64,000 nucleotides of DNA, from NCBI GenBank assembly GCA_024349245.1, contig JALDNG010000008.1:2482501-2546500 (forward strand), read 5' to 3'. Positions 38,901 to 51,024 of this stretch are shown here, in pieces (the stretch's first letter is position 1; each line of letters opens with the position of its first letter). The position numbers were made by a program, and so were the translations under genes. The notes beneath the pieces are model-generated. The model was given only the letters and a program-made list of their open reading frames with translations, was not told where the DNA came from and did no database searches. This DNA is from Neodontobutis hainanensis. Lineage: Eukaryota > Chordata > Actinopteri > Gobiiformes > Odontobutidae.

Positions 38901-41733
38901 AGACCATGTGTACTACCGCTGGAGACTGTACTCCATCCTTCATGTAAGTCCTAACTGTATTGTTGCACATGGTAAATACGTTTTTTATATAAGAAGTACT
39001 GTAAATTATTGTGTGTCATTTATGGGTGGAATAATGTAAATACAGTAACTATTTAAGTATGAAAAAAAAAGAAAAAACTTATTCCACACAGCTGTTATTG
39101 GCTTTAATCTTCACAGGGTGACTCTCCAACTACCTGGAGGACTACAGATTTCCGTATGTTTCGCGGAGGTTCACTATGGAGACCTCCTATTCTAAATGAC
39201 TTCATACAGAGAAGTGAAGAGAAAGCTGAAAAAGAAGAAGATGTTGCACCTGTGGTGGTGAAGAAAGGCCAGCTCAAAGCTAAGTGAGTATACATACATC
39301 ATGTTTGGGGCAAGTTAAGGGGTAAGGACTAAAGTTTATTTTTCCCAGACACAGAGAGAGACTGGAGACACTGATTGAAGAACTCACTCCACGAAGGAGT
39401 GATATCGCCTTTACCATGGTGTTTTGTCTTAATCGAGCGGAAGGAGCAGAGGAAATAGTGGACTACATCACTGAATCTTTATCAATGCTTCAAACGCCTC
39501 TCCAAAAAAAGGCTAGTGTTCTTCATAGATATCTTAATGTTACGCTATTGAAATATGTATGTGTAAGGCTTCTTGTTTATTTGTGTTTTTCAGATTGCCA
39601 GATTTTATCTTGTGTCAGACCTTTTGCACAATTCCTGTGCCAAAGTAGCTGGTGCATCGCATTATCGTAAATAGTAAGTAACTTACATACAAGTTATTGG
39701 TGACACCTTTTTAATACAAATTTAATTTCTATAAAAAAGTAAAAATGCATTTCTCCCTCTTTATCTTTAGTTTTGAATCAAAGCTAGTCCAGATATGTGG
39801 GGACCTCTGTGCATCACACAAGAATATACAAGCCAGGTTACAGGCTGAACAGTTCAAGGTTAAGATTTTAGTTTAGTGGTTGAGATGAATGGTCAGTTAC
39901 AAACATAAGCAAAAACATTTATTTTCTTTTGTGTACTACCTCTACAGCAAAAGGTCATGAATTGTTTCAGAGCATGGGAAGAGTGGGCTATATACCCAGA
40001 ACAATATCTAATCCACCTACAAAATATCTTTCTGGGCTTCACTAAACCAGATGAGGAGGTCATAGATACAACAAAGGTGAGGCAGATATTTAGACATACA
40101 TTTTCTTGTGCGAAAAAGTTTTACAGACTTCCATCTTTGTTCCTCAGGAGGGATCCTCTGCTCTTGATGGTGCACCACTGGATGGCACTCCTTTAGATGG
40201 GTTACCACTGGACAGAGCAGACCTGGATGGGTGCCCAATTGGCTGGGACCCTCTAGATGGCGAGCCCGTAGATGATATTGATGGCGTTCCGTTAGGAGCC
40301 GCAATGGATGACATTGATGGACTGCCTTGTCAGTCTGTTACACATATTTATTTTTAAATACTGTATTAAAGTCCACTTTCTGTTTCAGTTTCTGTAAAAG
40401 CCATTATCAGAACTGTACGCCTGCTGCACATCTGAACAGCTTTTGATGATCCTGCTGTTTTCATTACAGTGGAGGACAGCGATGGTCCTCTCAGGAGAGT
40501 GCCTTTGTCAAAATGGGAGCAGGCGAGTGATGCTGTGATGTTTTCTCCAGGTAACCCAGGTCATTGTGTTCTCTCGTGTCAGTCTCTCTTTGTGACTGAC
40601 ACTTGCCCATTGTTGTTTTTCTTTTTCAGTTAAGACTGCCTCTAAGTGGGACAACGTAGAAGAGGAAGGGAGTGACAATGAAACAAAGTAAAGATTGTGC
40701 ATTGTTTTTAATCTTACATGTTTTTAAAAAAAAGTTAATATATTATATACAGAATTCTAGGTTTCAGGTTTATAAGTGTCCTCTTTTTCTGCAGAAAAGG
40801 AAACAATGAAAATTGCTCTGACGATTCAGAAAGTGACAGCAGTGACTCGTGCTCCTCATCCTCCAAATATGAAAGTGCGGACTTCCAGCGCTCCCTCAGA
40901 AGTTTTCAAATGTCAGAAAGCAAAAGGAAGCACTTAAGAGAGCTGGAGGTAAGTTTGCTTTTCCAATATTTTAATATTGAGAGAATTCATGTGTTCATAA
41001 ATGATTCACTCTTTGTCTTATTTTATCAGTACAGTTTAAAAAGTCTTAAAGTTTGTATACTGTCTCTTTTGCTGTGTGTAAAACCCTAGCTTTGGGTATA
41101 AATGCATGAGGTTGTGAAATATATTTGATCAATTAAAACTAGAATAAGTCTAAAAGCTCTTTATAAAAGAAGCCAATAGATAATGTTTGAGCATGTTTTT
41201 TGTTTTGCCTAGGTTAAAGTGTTGAAGCTGCAGGATGAACTGGAATCTGGAAAGAAGCAGAGGAAGTCTGGGATGAGTATACAGCAGCAGGTGGAATACT
41301 ACAGAAACAAGCTGCTACAGAGGGTACGCTTAACATAGGGCTAAGGAAAAGGCTACAAAAAAAGCAATGTGTATTTTATTTATATGCTCTCTAATTTAGG
41401 AATTTGACAAAGATAGTATAAATAGCAAGCGATCAACATCAAAAGAGAAGGATGAAAGGAAGAGAGATGACGGCAGCAGAGGACGAGGGCGAAGCAGAGA
41501 TTCAGATGGAAGAAAATCAAGCAGCATTTCCCCGTCAAGGTTAATATTTTTTGGGGGTAAAACTGTTGTTATCCCCACAGTGAAGTCTTTTACAATATGT
41601 TCTACTACTTTATACTAGGTCAAGGTCCCCTAAGCAGTCCAAACGCTCTCATTCACCATCTCCAGACCAGAAAAGTCAGAGGTCCCGGTCACCGCATCGC
41701 TTCCACAAAAAGACAAAGAAGAGCAAACACTGA
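35994..41733 (+). CDS. U2 snRNP-associated SURP motif protein (U2SURP/SR140)-like, short form
   Basis: Twenty-three coding exons: 35994-36071, 36190-36301, 36552-36661, 36739-36806, 37490-37584, 37669-37733, 37814-37979, 38077-38279, 38584-38627, 38698-38802, 38877-38943, 39117-39283, 39349-39511, 39594-39673, 39771-39858, 39948-40076, 40148-40328, 40470-40550, 40630-40687, 40795-40948, 41213-41323, 41400-41539 and 41619-41733 (2580 nt, 859 aa; human U2SURP 1029). Domain order is that of U2SURP, a pre-mRNA splicing factor: RRM at about 167-245 (RNP2 LYISAI, RNP1 RAFVAFM), SURP at about 318-370, CID-like RPR domain at about 427-578 (FRAWEEWAIYPEQYL), an Asp/Gly/Pro/Leu repeat linker, cwf21 at about 730-777, and an Arg/Ser-rich C-terminus ending KKTKKSKH. 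About 100 N-terminal residues of the human protein are absent, and divergence is high. I treat it as a probable paralog. Intron 13 is GC-AG. Confidence 0.9.
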
Positions 41734-41963
41734 CTCTTGACCTCTGTTCTAACAACTTTGGCCGTCCATGCTCAAAGAAGCACCTGCTAAAGCGTTCCTT
41801 TGTTTTCCAGCACTATTTTGTACAATGAAGTTTCAACACCATTATTCTTTATATTTTTTGTTTTAATGTTTTTTGTTTTTTTTTTTAAAGCGGGATAATC
41901 AGAAATGTTGCTGCAAAGCTGTGAAAGTGAAAAAACAAAAACAGTTGGTGAGGAATGTATGTG

Positions 41964-41969
41964 TAATAA
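41964..41969 (+). terminator. U2SURP-like polyadenylation signal
   Basis: AATAAA about 230 bases past the stop, giving a short 3' UTR. The opposing wdr44 signal lies only about 70 bases further on. Confidence 0.7.
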
Positions 41970-42036
41970 AAGAATGATTGTGAAGCTGATGCATTTTTAA
42001 GTAAAGTATGTATTGAGAAATCATGTTTTGTGGACT

Positions 42037-42042
42037 TTTATT
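42037..42042 (-). terminator. wdr44 polyadenylation signal
   Basis: Plus-strand TTTATT reads AATAAA on the wdr44 strand, about 740 bases past its stop. It is the last good signal before the convergent gene's 3' end. Confidence 0.55.
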
Positions 42043-42779
42043 GAGGAAATTAATATAGCATCATTTGGTTTACAAAAGCAGTAAGTATGCAGTGTTACAC
42101 AGTAAAGGTACGGGTCCTTTATAATGAAATGTGCTTTCATTGTAGGTTTGTATCAAAAGTAATTAGGAACCAGTACTGGTTCTGAAAAAGAACTCAGCCC
42201 TAACAATGAGGAACATCTACAGATTTTTTATACTGTTGGCATTTGTTGATATATTTAGGACAGTGAGGATTTTGTAGGCACATATAAGTAAATGAGTTTT
42301 TCAAACCACCACCAACTTAGACATTTACACACACAAATTTCAAAAAAGACAAAAGTCACAGATTTTTGACTAACAGGACACTGCCTTGAAATGTATATTT
42401 CTTGGGAAAAAAAAAAATAAAAAATAAGGTGCCCATTTGATTAGTCTTCAAACTTTAACAGGTTTAGTCCAGACCGTACAATTTGGACCATGTCTAAACA
42501 GAACCAGCTTCAGTTAGACAGTACACTTGTCAAACCATAGACTTCTAGGTCTATGTGCTTCACAGTTCATAGTTGAACGGTATCAAGGAAAAAAATAAAA
42601 ATTGAATTGTGACAAGGAATCTTTGCCCATTTTTGTCAACCCATTCCCGCAATGTTCTAGGGTTACTGGTCTCCAAAATTGTTTCAGAGGATCAACTAGT
42701 AGTTGAATACATCCAGATGACAGGCTGTTTTAATGAATGTTTAGCCACACAGACTGTTTGCAAGTAGACATCCAAGTAC

Positions 42780-45700
42780 TCAGTACTTTTTAACATTGAT
42801 GAAAACCTTGATGGCTCCAGTGAAGTCAGCAGAGAGTAAAACCTCAGTGTGATCTGTCTTAAGAGCTCCTGCAAAAGACAACACAATGGTAAAAGCACTG
42901 AAAAATATATAAGTGACTGAATTTGGGTTGCTCATTGGGTACCTGAGGGTATGGTCTCAGAGTCGGTTGAGTCCAGACTCTTGACCTCAGCTTCAGGTTT
43001 CTCTGCCCCAACCTCCTGTGGGACAATAAGACCTGGGTGTGGTGCAAAAATGGCTGAGGTGACCACTGCATTGTGTGCTAAAGAGTACATACAGATTACA
43101 TTACAGTTATAAAATGTTTGTCGCTTAAAAAGAAAACATGGATCATTTCATGAACTGTATAGGTACCTTTTATCCCTTCCCAGAAGTCATTGCGGTCCCG
43201 GCGTACAGACGTAAATTTGCTCAAGTCATGGTAAGTGCTCCATATATAGATATATTTATCTTCTGAGCCACTCACTATAAAAGAGTAGTCATGGCTATGT
43301 GAAAAAAGAGGGACGTTAGTTAGTGTTAGTAAGTTAGTGGCAGAAATAAACTACTATAATGTTCACCTGAAACTAGCTTTAATCTGACTGCTGCTATTGA
43401 CATAACCCTTATATTTCATGGATAAAGATAAGTCCCTCAGATCATAAAGGCGAATGCGGGAATCATTGGAGGTTACCAAAATCTGTGGGAAAACCAAAAC
43501 AGATTGTTGGGATTCTTGTAAAAAAAATTAAAAATAAATAACTAAAACGGCAGCACAATTTCTGTGTTACATAGCATCCACTTTACCTTATTCTCTCCCG
43601 GTAAAGGTTCAATTCCTGTGATTTTGCGTCCTACTTTATTTCTGCCTCTGGTCGACCTTACATGAATTTGGGTGTGGTATTTCAGGCGCTATGAAAAACA
43701 GAAAGCCTGATAATTAGCAAGTCTTTAAAAGCGCTGACATAAGGCTGTACTTTAGAGATGTACCTCTGTGTCATAGAAGATGCATCGACCATCATAGGTG
43801 CCGATTACAGCGTACTTCCCATTTTGACAGAAGTTGGCAGCAGTGATGAGCCGCGTTTGGCCATCCACCTCATTCCACAGAGCCACCTTCTTGTCAGGAA
43901 TGTTCCAAAGTCGCAACTTTCCATCAAGAGAACCACTTAGAAAATATCTGTCATCCTGCGTGAATATTTTTTTTGTTTTTAATGAATACAGACACTGTAT
44001 AATAAACAAATATAGTTATGCAAAGTGATAGGACTTACTCTTGGATGGAAAGCAATAGCTGTGACAAAGTCTATGTGTTGAAAACAGCATAGACATTCCC
44101 TCCTTGATATGTGCCATAATCTGACAGTTTTGTCCATAGATGAGGACAGCAAGAAAAAGTTCTACAATGAAAAGCATATAAAAATAATTAAGAGGACTCA
44201 TCATAAAGTGGATTTTAAAATACAGTATGTGAGCAGACAAAAAAGGAAGTAGGGCATCACCTTTGACCAAGACAGGTCCAATAAATCAGCTGTGTGACCT
44301 TTGTACTTGCAAAATGGAACTTGGCGGAAAGGGGCATTCCTATCTTCTGTTTCTGGATCTTCTGGGACACAACTTGCCTGGAAAAAAGTGAAAAATGTTC
44401 TTTACTTTGGAATTACATGTCTGGTTGAGTTTACTTTTGAGCTGACAAAAATCTACTTACACCTGGATCTGTATCTGATTTAGAAGAACACAAGCTTTCC
44501 TGAGATGGAGAAGGTGAAACGCGACCTGAACACAAGCAACAAATTTCCTACTGAAGCTGAATTTGTTTAAAAGGGTATAACTCAAAATGAATAACAATAT
44601 GAATACCTTCAGTGTTATACTTTAATCTCATGTTATTAAAATAGTCAAAGGCAGTTTTTAGGACCCAAATACGAACTACATTATCCTGTCCTGCAGTGGC
44701 TAGCAGCCTTCCACAATGAGAAAACTTCATAGTCCAAACAGCCCCCTAAGGAAGACACCACCATTTGTAAGCAAAATTAAATTCAATTATTTAAAATACT
44801 TTTCAAACACACAAGCAAAAGGTGTCCCTTACCATGTGCTCTCCACTCAAGTCTTGCACAACTTTAATCTGGTCAAAGTCAAAGGGACCCTTAAAGCTGT
44901 GAGCCGCCTTAAATTTGGCAGGTCTGGTGTATGGCATGCCCTCATCATCACTCGAGGATGGATCATCCTGATCTGTGTGGAACACTATACAGCACAAAAA
45001 GCAACACGAGAATGAATGTGGCCTGATGTCTCAGTTAAACAAATGATGAGTTTTATCCATTTTGGTGGAATTATCATAATATTTAAAAATGTAACATAAT
45101 TTAACCTTCATCACGAACGCTTTTCACTTTGTTCACAGCCTTCTCTCCATATTCCTCTGCAAGATGTTTGGCTTTCTTCACAGACTTACCCAGAAATTTC
45201 TTTAACTGGGTCCTAAGTTGATGATGGTTCAATGTAAAGTAGTTATTTTAAGTAAGTCATTTTTAAAGTCAAAATTTTTATTTTTAAAACATTCCCATAC
45301 GTTTTCTGTTTCAGTTTTCCGCCATCAGTGTCTGTCAGTGGAGCTTGAGATTTGTCATCATCATCTGACTGTGCTGCATCATTCCTGGAAGGGAAAAGAT
45401 CTAAATATAACACTTGCTTCCTCAATAAAAACACATTTAAAAGATTTTCTGCTCACGTGATGTACTCCTTGGTCCTCCTCATGATATGCAGAGTGAGTGG
45501 GTTGATTCCTGCAGGGAGTTTCTCTTCTGCCTGGATTAATGGAATCTCCTCCCCAGTGTCCAAATTCTTGATCATCACACTGGCAAGGATTTCCTGGTAA
45601 GATAGCAAACACCACAGAACAATTAAAGAATGTGTAAAAACTATGTGTTGCTTGGATTCTAACTGATAAGCTATTGAAATAAGAATAAGAGTCCTACTTC

Positions 45701-48700
45701 ATCTGTCAGTTCTCTACCAGAGTTGGAGCGCGGGCGCTGAGGGCCGATAGATGGACTTCCACTATGGGATGAAGACGGATCATCCTCATTTTCCTAGAGA
45801 CAAAAACAAAAACAATGAATATTTTATGATGTCAGCAATCACTCTTAATCAGTGATACATTAACAGGAGTTCTGTTAACACTGGCTTACCTGTGCTGTGA
45901 CCACCTTCTCCCCACTTGTCGCACTGGCTAAATCCAAAGAATGCTGCAGGTCTTTGGTTAGACTCCTTACTGTGCTGCTTGGAGATAAAAGGCCAGAAGG
46001 CTCTGGTGCATCAGCATTGTTTGGACTCACTGCAACCACTGGATAGACAGTAGTAAATCATAAAAAAAAATAATTAAAAAAAATTGTAAAACCTGTATGA
46101 ATAATTAACAAACCATATCATGATTTTCAGTATATTGTGGAAAAAACACATTCTACAGCCTCAATGTGGATAGATTTTTTAATTGAGCATTGTTTATTAA
46201 TGTCAAGGTTTAGTGAGTTAGCAAAGGAACAAAGAACTATCAATAGTGTACTAGCAGAGTCCATCCATCCATCTTCTGCTTATCCGAGGCCGGGTCGCGG
46301 GGGCAGCTGTCTAAGTAGAGACGCCCAGATTTCCCTACTCCCCAGACACTTCCTCCAGCTCTTCCAGGGGAATACCGAGGCATTCCCAGGCCTGCCAAGA
46401 GACATAGTCCCTCCGGTGTGTCCTAGGTTTACCGCAGGGCCTCTTCCCAGTGGGACATGGCCAGAACACTTCCCCAGGAAGGCGTTTATGTGGCATCCGG
46501 GACAGATTCCCAAGCCACCTCAGCTGGCTACTCACGATGTGGAGGAGCAGCGGCTCTTCTCTGAGCTCCTCCCGAGTAACCAAGCTTCGCACCCCATCTC
46601 TAAGGGAGCACCCAGCCACTCCACGGAGGAAAATCATCTGGCCGCCTGTATCCGGGATATTGTCCTTTTGGTCATGACCCAAAGCTCCTGACTATACGTG
46701 AGAGAGTGATAAATCGACCGGTAAATTAAGAGCATCGCTTCTGCATCACTGCAGAAGTTGCGACATTCCGCCTGTCAACTTCACGCTCCCTCCTTCCCTC
46801 ACTCGTGAACAAGACCCCAAGATACTTAAACCTCTACCTGATGCCAGAGCTCTCCACCAACCTGAAGGGGGTAAGCCACCCTTTTCCGACTGAGAAACAT
46901 GGCCTCGGACTTGGATGTAGCCATGTAAAGCGCCAAAGCGCTTTCAGTGCCTACTACAGTAGGTGGAAAAGCGCTATAAAAAAAATAAAGATTATTATTA
47001 TATATTATGTGCTGATCCTCATCCCAGCCGCTTCACACTCGGCTTCAAACCCCTGGCTGCGCCTAGAAATCCTGTCCATAAAGATAATGAACAGGACCGG
47101 TGACAAAGGGCAGCCAGGCCAGAGTCCTCTATGCACCGGGAACAGGTCTGACTTACTGCCGGCAATGCAAACCAAGCTCCTGCTACTGTCGTACAGGGAC
47201 TGGACAGCCCTTAGCAAAGGGCCCGGACCCCATATTCCCAAAGCACCCCCCCACAGCATGCCACAAGGGACACAGTCTAATGATCCACAAAGCACATGTG
47301 GACTGGTTGGGCAAACTCCCATGAACTCTCCAGCACCTCTCCAGTGCTGGAGAGGGTACAGAGCGGGTCCAGTGTTCCACGACCGGGACGAAAACCACAC
47401 TGTTCCTCCTGAATTCAAGGTTTGACTAAATCTAATGGCAGAGTGAGGCTTCTAAAGTCATAACTTGACAACACACCATTAAACTAAATAATTCTGAGAC
47501 CTAGAGAGAAAAAAATGCTTACATATAGTTAACTAGAAAATGTCAGCAGCTAAAATCTATTTAAATAAATGAATAAATTTTAAGTAAACACTACACAAGT
47601 AACATTACATAATTCTATCAGAAAATTCATAACCACAAAATGAATAAGTTGTGTGGCCTTAAACCAGTTTTGATAGTTCCCGACATTAAAAATGAAGAAT
47701 AACACCTTTTTCATTGACACCAGGCTCACTTGAAACTTAAATGGGTAATGCTGAGTGCCGGGACAAATGACCTTTCAAAATCAACACAACTTGTATATTT
47801 AATAAAAATATAATATACCATCAAGTCCACCTGGGCCAAGAGACTCCTGGGACTTTTTTGAAGGCAGAGTTTGTCGGGATGGTGGGGGTGGTCTTGGAGG
47901 AGGCCCTCCGCTGGGTGGGGGTGGACGTGACGGTGGAGGCTTCTTGGTGCTAGCTACAATGTCTGGTTCCACTGTGAACTGCCGTGGCGGTTTGGAGGGT
48001 CCAGAGGGATCAGAGTCCAGTGGTCGGTCTGATGGTGGAACCTGTTCCAAGATATCCGCAGGTCTCTGCTCCCCCTCTGGGTTGTTATGAGCGCCATCGG
48101 GGTGTCCTAAGGTGCTAGTAATGTCGGGAGGTTGAACACGCTCCAGTGAGGCTTTCAGTGGCTCTGGGAGATCTGAAGGCTCAGGTGCACATACTAAGCC
48201 TGCTCCATTTGACTCTGCACTTTCTTGTTGTTCCTCCTCTCTTTCAATTTGCTGAGGTTTGGCAGCGGCCTCCATTTGCTCCAAAGGAACTTCCTGAGTA
48301 TTATCTTTCGTTGGTTCTTGCTCCACTTTAACATCAACATTAAGATCTAGCAGCTGAGCCACCTCACCGACACTTCCCTTTTGACTCTCTTCAATGATAC
48401 TGTCAATGATCTAAGAGGAAGAGAATAAAATGTTAAATCCAAAAGCTGGTTCCAAATATAGAAAATTGATTACTGAAAATACTGTCAGATATTTTATTAT
48501 GGGATTTGATGTGCATAAATGACAATCTGTTTTCAATCCCAATTACTTAATTATACTTTCAATGTTAAGACAAATTAAGGTCTACCTGAAGGGAATCATC
48601 TTGAGTGGCCGCTGTTGGAGCGAGTTCACAGCTAATATCTTGTACAGTGTTTACAGGTTTTTGATCAAGCTGTTAGGAATGAAGTGAGAATATTAAGCTC

Positions 48701-49489
48701 CATAAACAAATAGAAAATAATGACATGCCAGCTTTTATAAATTGCAAGGCAGACTTAAATCAATAAACCAATCCAGATGATGAATTACTAAAACTAATTT
48801 AAGTTAACTCAACATTACTGTAAGACGTGCAGTTTATTATGGTAATATGTATGTTCACAACCATTTAATAGTACAATACATAATACATTTGTGGAATTGA
48901 ACCAACATAGAATAAATAAAACATAAAATAAAATATGGTACATTATCCTGTAATGCATTGCTTCCCCCTTTAACCCCTAAAGTTAAATAAAATTACATTG
49001 TTCACTTTGTAATTCATAGACAGGGCTTTGTTTAAACAGAAACTGGGTTTAAACAAACATACCTGAGGTGAGGGAATAACAAACTTGGCAGGTGACCTAC
49101 AAAACAAAGAAGTACAGCTCAGCAAAATTCTGTGTACATCTGTAATTGAAAACTACACATATAAGCACAATAAACAAGCAACTCTGTTGTTTTACTACAA
49201 TGCAATAACTTTCCTTCAGCTGCCGTTTCAAGACCTGAGGAAATGAGTAAATCATTGGAGGTTCAGTTAGCTAATTCTTACTGGGCTTACAACTGACAAG
49301 ATTCAGTTGAGTGTTGCGGCTAGGTTGTTTCAAAGTTCAAGAACAAAAAAGAACATGGCATTCCTTGTAATCAAATTTCAATACATAATGGGAAACATTT
49401 GCTTTTTCTTACACTTTGGGAGATGGAGAAAAATTGACGTCCTCCGGAGCATCGTAGAACTCCTCCGTGTCACTTGTATCTGATGCCAT
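42780..49489 (-). CDS. wdr44: WD repeat-containing protein 44 (Rab11 effector, rabphilin-11)
   Basis: Twenty exons: 49489-49413, 49096-49063, 48669-48586, 48410-47819, 46038-45890, 45793-45698, 45593-45457, 45384-45301, 45212-45106, 44984-44833, 44745-44607, 44525-44461, 44377-44261, 44161-44039, 43955-43764, 43688-43587, 43482-43367, 43294-43167, 43077-42943 and 42868-42780 (2718 nt, 905 aa; human 913). Phase is unbroken. WDR44 binds GTP-Rab11 and the ER protein VAP, linking recycling endosomes with ER tubules. The N-terminus has the FFAT-like EEFYDAPE (residues 9-16) that docks VAP. A Pro-rich stretch (about 235-258, RPPPPSGGPPPRPPPPSR) is a likely SH3-type ligand. EILASVMIKNLDTGEEIPL, a basic/acidic linker and seven WD40 blades follow (from about 505: AVWTMKFSHCGRLLATAGQD, SLDGKLRLWNIPDKK, SGSEDKYVYIW). 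Intron 4 carries a LINE. Confidence 0.95.
46258..47420 (-). mobile_element. RTE/Rex3-like LINE remnant in wdr44 intron 4
   Basis: Minus-strand pieces include CPLSPVLFIIFMDRISRRSQ, SLYDSSRSLVCIAGSKSDLF and a C-terminal piece with VAGCSLRDGVRSLVTREE. The 3' end is a short GATG tail (plus-strand CATCCATCCATC near 46260). Most of the region between the RT core and the C-terminus is deleted, and a foreign LINE tail (46925-47010) sits inside. It is in the same orientation as wdr44 and clearly inactive. Confidence 0.8.
46925..47010 (+). repeat. Nested L2-type LINE tail
   Basis: The segment contains AAGCGCTTTCAGTGCCTACT, then GAAAAGCGCTATAAAAA and an ATTATTATTAT run, typical of an L2-type 3' tail. 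It splits the host Rex3-like remnant, so it inserted later. Confidence 0.55.
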
Positions 49490-50812
49490 GCTAACTACAG
49501 GTTAGCACACCGCTACTACAAGTTAGTCACCAGGCAGCTGTCTATAATAACCCTGTGTTATATGTAAAACACATGGACTAGTCTTTCTTTTACCCTCCTT
49601 TATAATATTAACGCTAAGTTCCAGAAGGTCTAGGGCCATTCATCGTCAGAGAACCATTTTCCTGTCATGTCATAGCCTTAGCCTTACAAGACGCTAGCCT
49701 GATGCTAAACTACTCAACAAATAATAACGATTCACTCGTTTAACAGACACATAGAGGTAACTGGCGCTCCTTCAATTATTGTCTTATGAAAGCATACTAA
49801 ATCCGCGTTTTTACGATGACATACACCTCTGGGGTCTTGCTGTCAAGCTAACGGAGTCAGTAATACGCGTCATAAACAAACAGAGAGAAAAAAAACACAT
49901 CAGCCATGGCTCTGAGCAGTTCCTCAGGGCGGGGCTGGTAATAGTGCCCTCTAATGGACCAAAAAAAGTAGAAAAATATAAAACGGATACCAAACCATTT
50001 TTAGTTATTCCAGCCCATTTAAATATATTTTTTACGCTTTTTTATCCAATTAAGCACATGGATCCCTGGTTTTGCCTTTTAATTGTTTTCAACCCTTCCA
50101 TGAGCACCACTGGTTTGTGGGATATTAGCAGGGCCCTGTTCATTTTGACACAAATTCGTTTTACTGTGAGATCTGAAATTTTATTTCACTTTTCCTTATT
50201 GTTATAAATATCGCCAAAATAAAAATAAAAACAATGTAAAACAGTTAATAAATTGTTAATATGTTATCCAGTGCGTCACATTTCTGCATGCAATTATTGT
50301 GAATGAATGGTAGGCCTACAGGTCTGCGGAATGTGTTGCAACACATTTCAGATCATATTCTACACACAACAGAGAGCGGTTGATTTCTCTTACAAACATT
50401 AACTGACTGCGCGTTGCAGTCAGTTAAATAATGGTGTAAGTAGTAAATTTTCCTTACTTTTATGTTGCTAAGGTGTTTATTGGGTGGGAGTTTCCGATCA
50501 CTAACCACATGATGTCTTTAGCTGCAATAAACCACATGGGAATAGTTTTTTCTTTACTTTTTTTGTTTAGTTATTTGTTTTGATTGCTTCAAGCTAAGAT
50601 GCATTTATTGACATGTACAATGTACTTATCCCCCCAAAAATTAATATTTAATTAAACAAATATAAGATAATAGTGATAATTAGCAACCATATGCTTTGCA
50701 GTCTTCCTGTGTTTTTAAGTGAAATTACACAAATTACAATAATTATACAAATGATTAGGGATGCTTGTAAGAAGTTAATTACTTGTTATTATTGTCAAGT
50801 AATGAATCAATC
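49490..50812. other. wdr44 5' side and spacer
   Basis: The first few hundred bases should hold the wdr44 5' UTR and promoter, but I see no TATA box. The rest is AT-rich without exons. The 142-codon open frame at 49779-50207 shows no family resemblance. Confidence 0.5.
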
Positions 50813-50850
50813 TTAAGGCCCGTACACACCGGGAAGAATATCGGCGAATA
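50813..50850 (+). mobile_element. PIF/Harbinger-like terminal inverted repeat
   Basis: TTA at 50813-50815 (a plausible three-base target-site copy) is followed by AGGCCCGTACACACCGGGA. The second instance, TTA then AGACCCGTACACACCGGGA, is at 61912. TWA target duplications typify PIF/Harbinger elements. No matching right end was found by eye downstream. Confidence 0.5.
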
Positions 50851-50961
50851 TACCCCGGTACACAAGGTGGCGCTGCGCAACTTTACACTTCTTACACTCG
50901 CTTTTCAATCAGAAGAAAAGAGCAAGAATTTATTTATTTGTCGTATACAATATTTTATTTA

Positions 50962-51024
50962 CTATCTATGGTCGTATAGTTCTTTGTATTCCGACACCAA
51001 CGAGACCAGCAGCTCTACATTCAT
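50962..51024 (-). pseudogene. Inverted, truncated copy of the MADF gene's first exon
   Basis: On the minus strand an ATG at 51024 opens a 20-codon frame starting MNVELLVSLVSEYKELYD. This matches the MADF protein from its fourth residue, with one visible substitution (Y for H). It lacks the three codons ATG AGG CTG of the main gene, then stops two codons past the homology. The matching sequence continues into the upstream flank, so the promoter side was copied too. It cannot encode a functional MADF domain. Confidence 0.8.

Noticed and set aside
44361..44463. Alternative wdr44 junction (donor after 44463, acceptor before 44361)
   Set aside because: It also keeps frame, but the chosen pair (44461 and 44377) has a stronger GT|GTAAGT donor and pyrimidine-rich acceptor, and restores residues present in human WDR44.
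49779..50207. 142-codon plus-strand open frame
   Set aside because: No family resemblance, no splice context and an AT-rich random composition.
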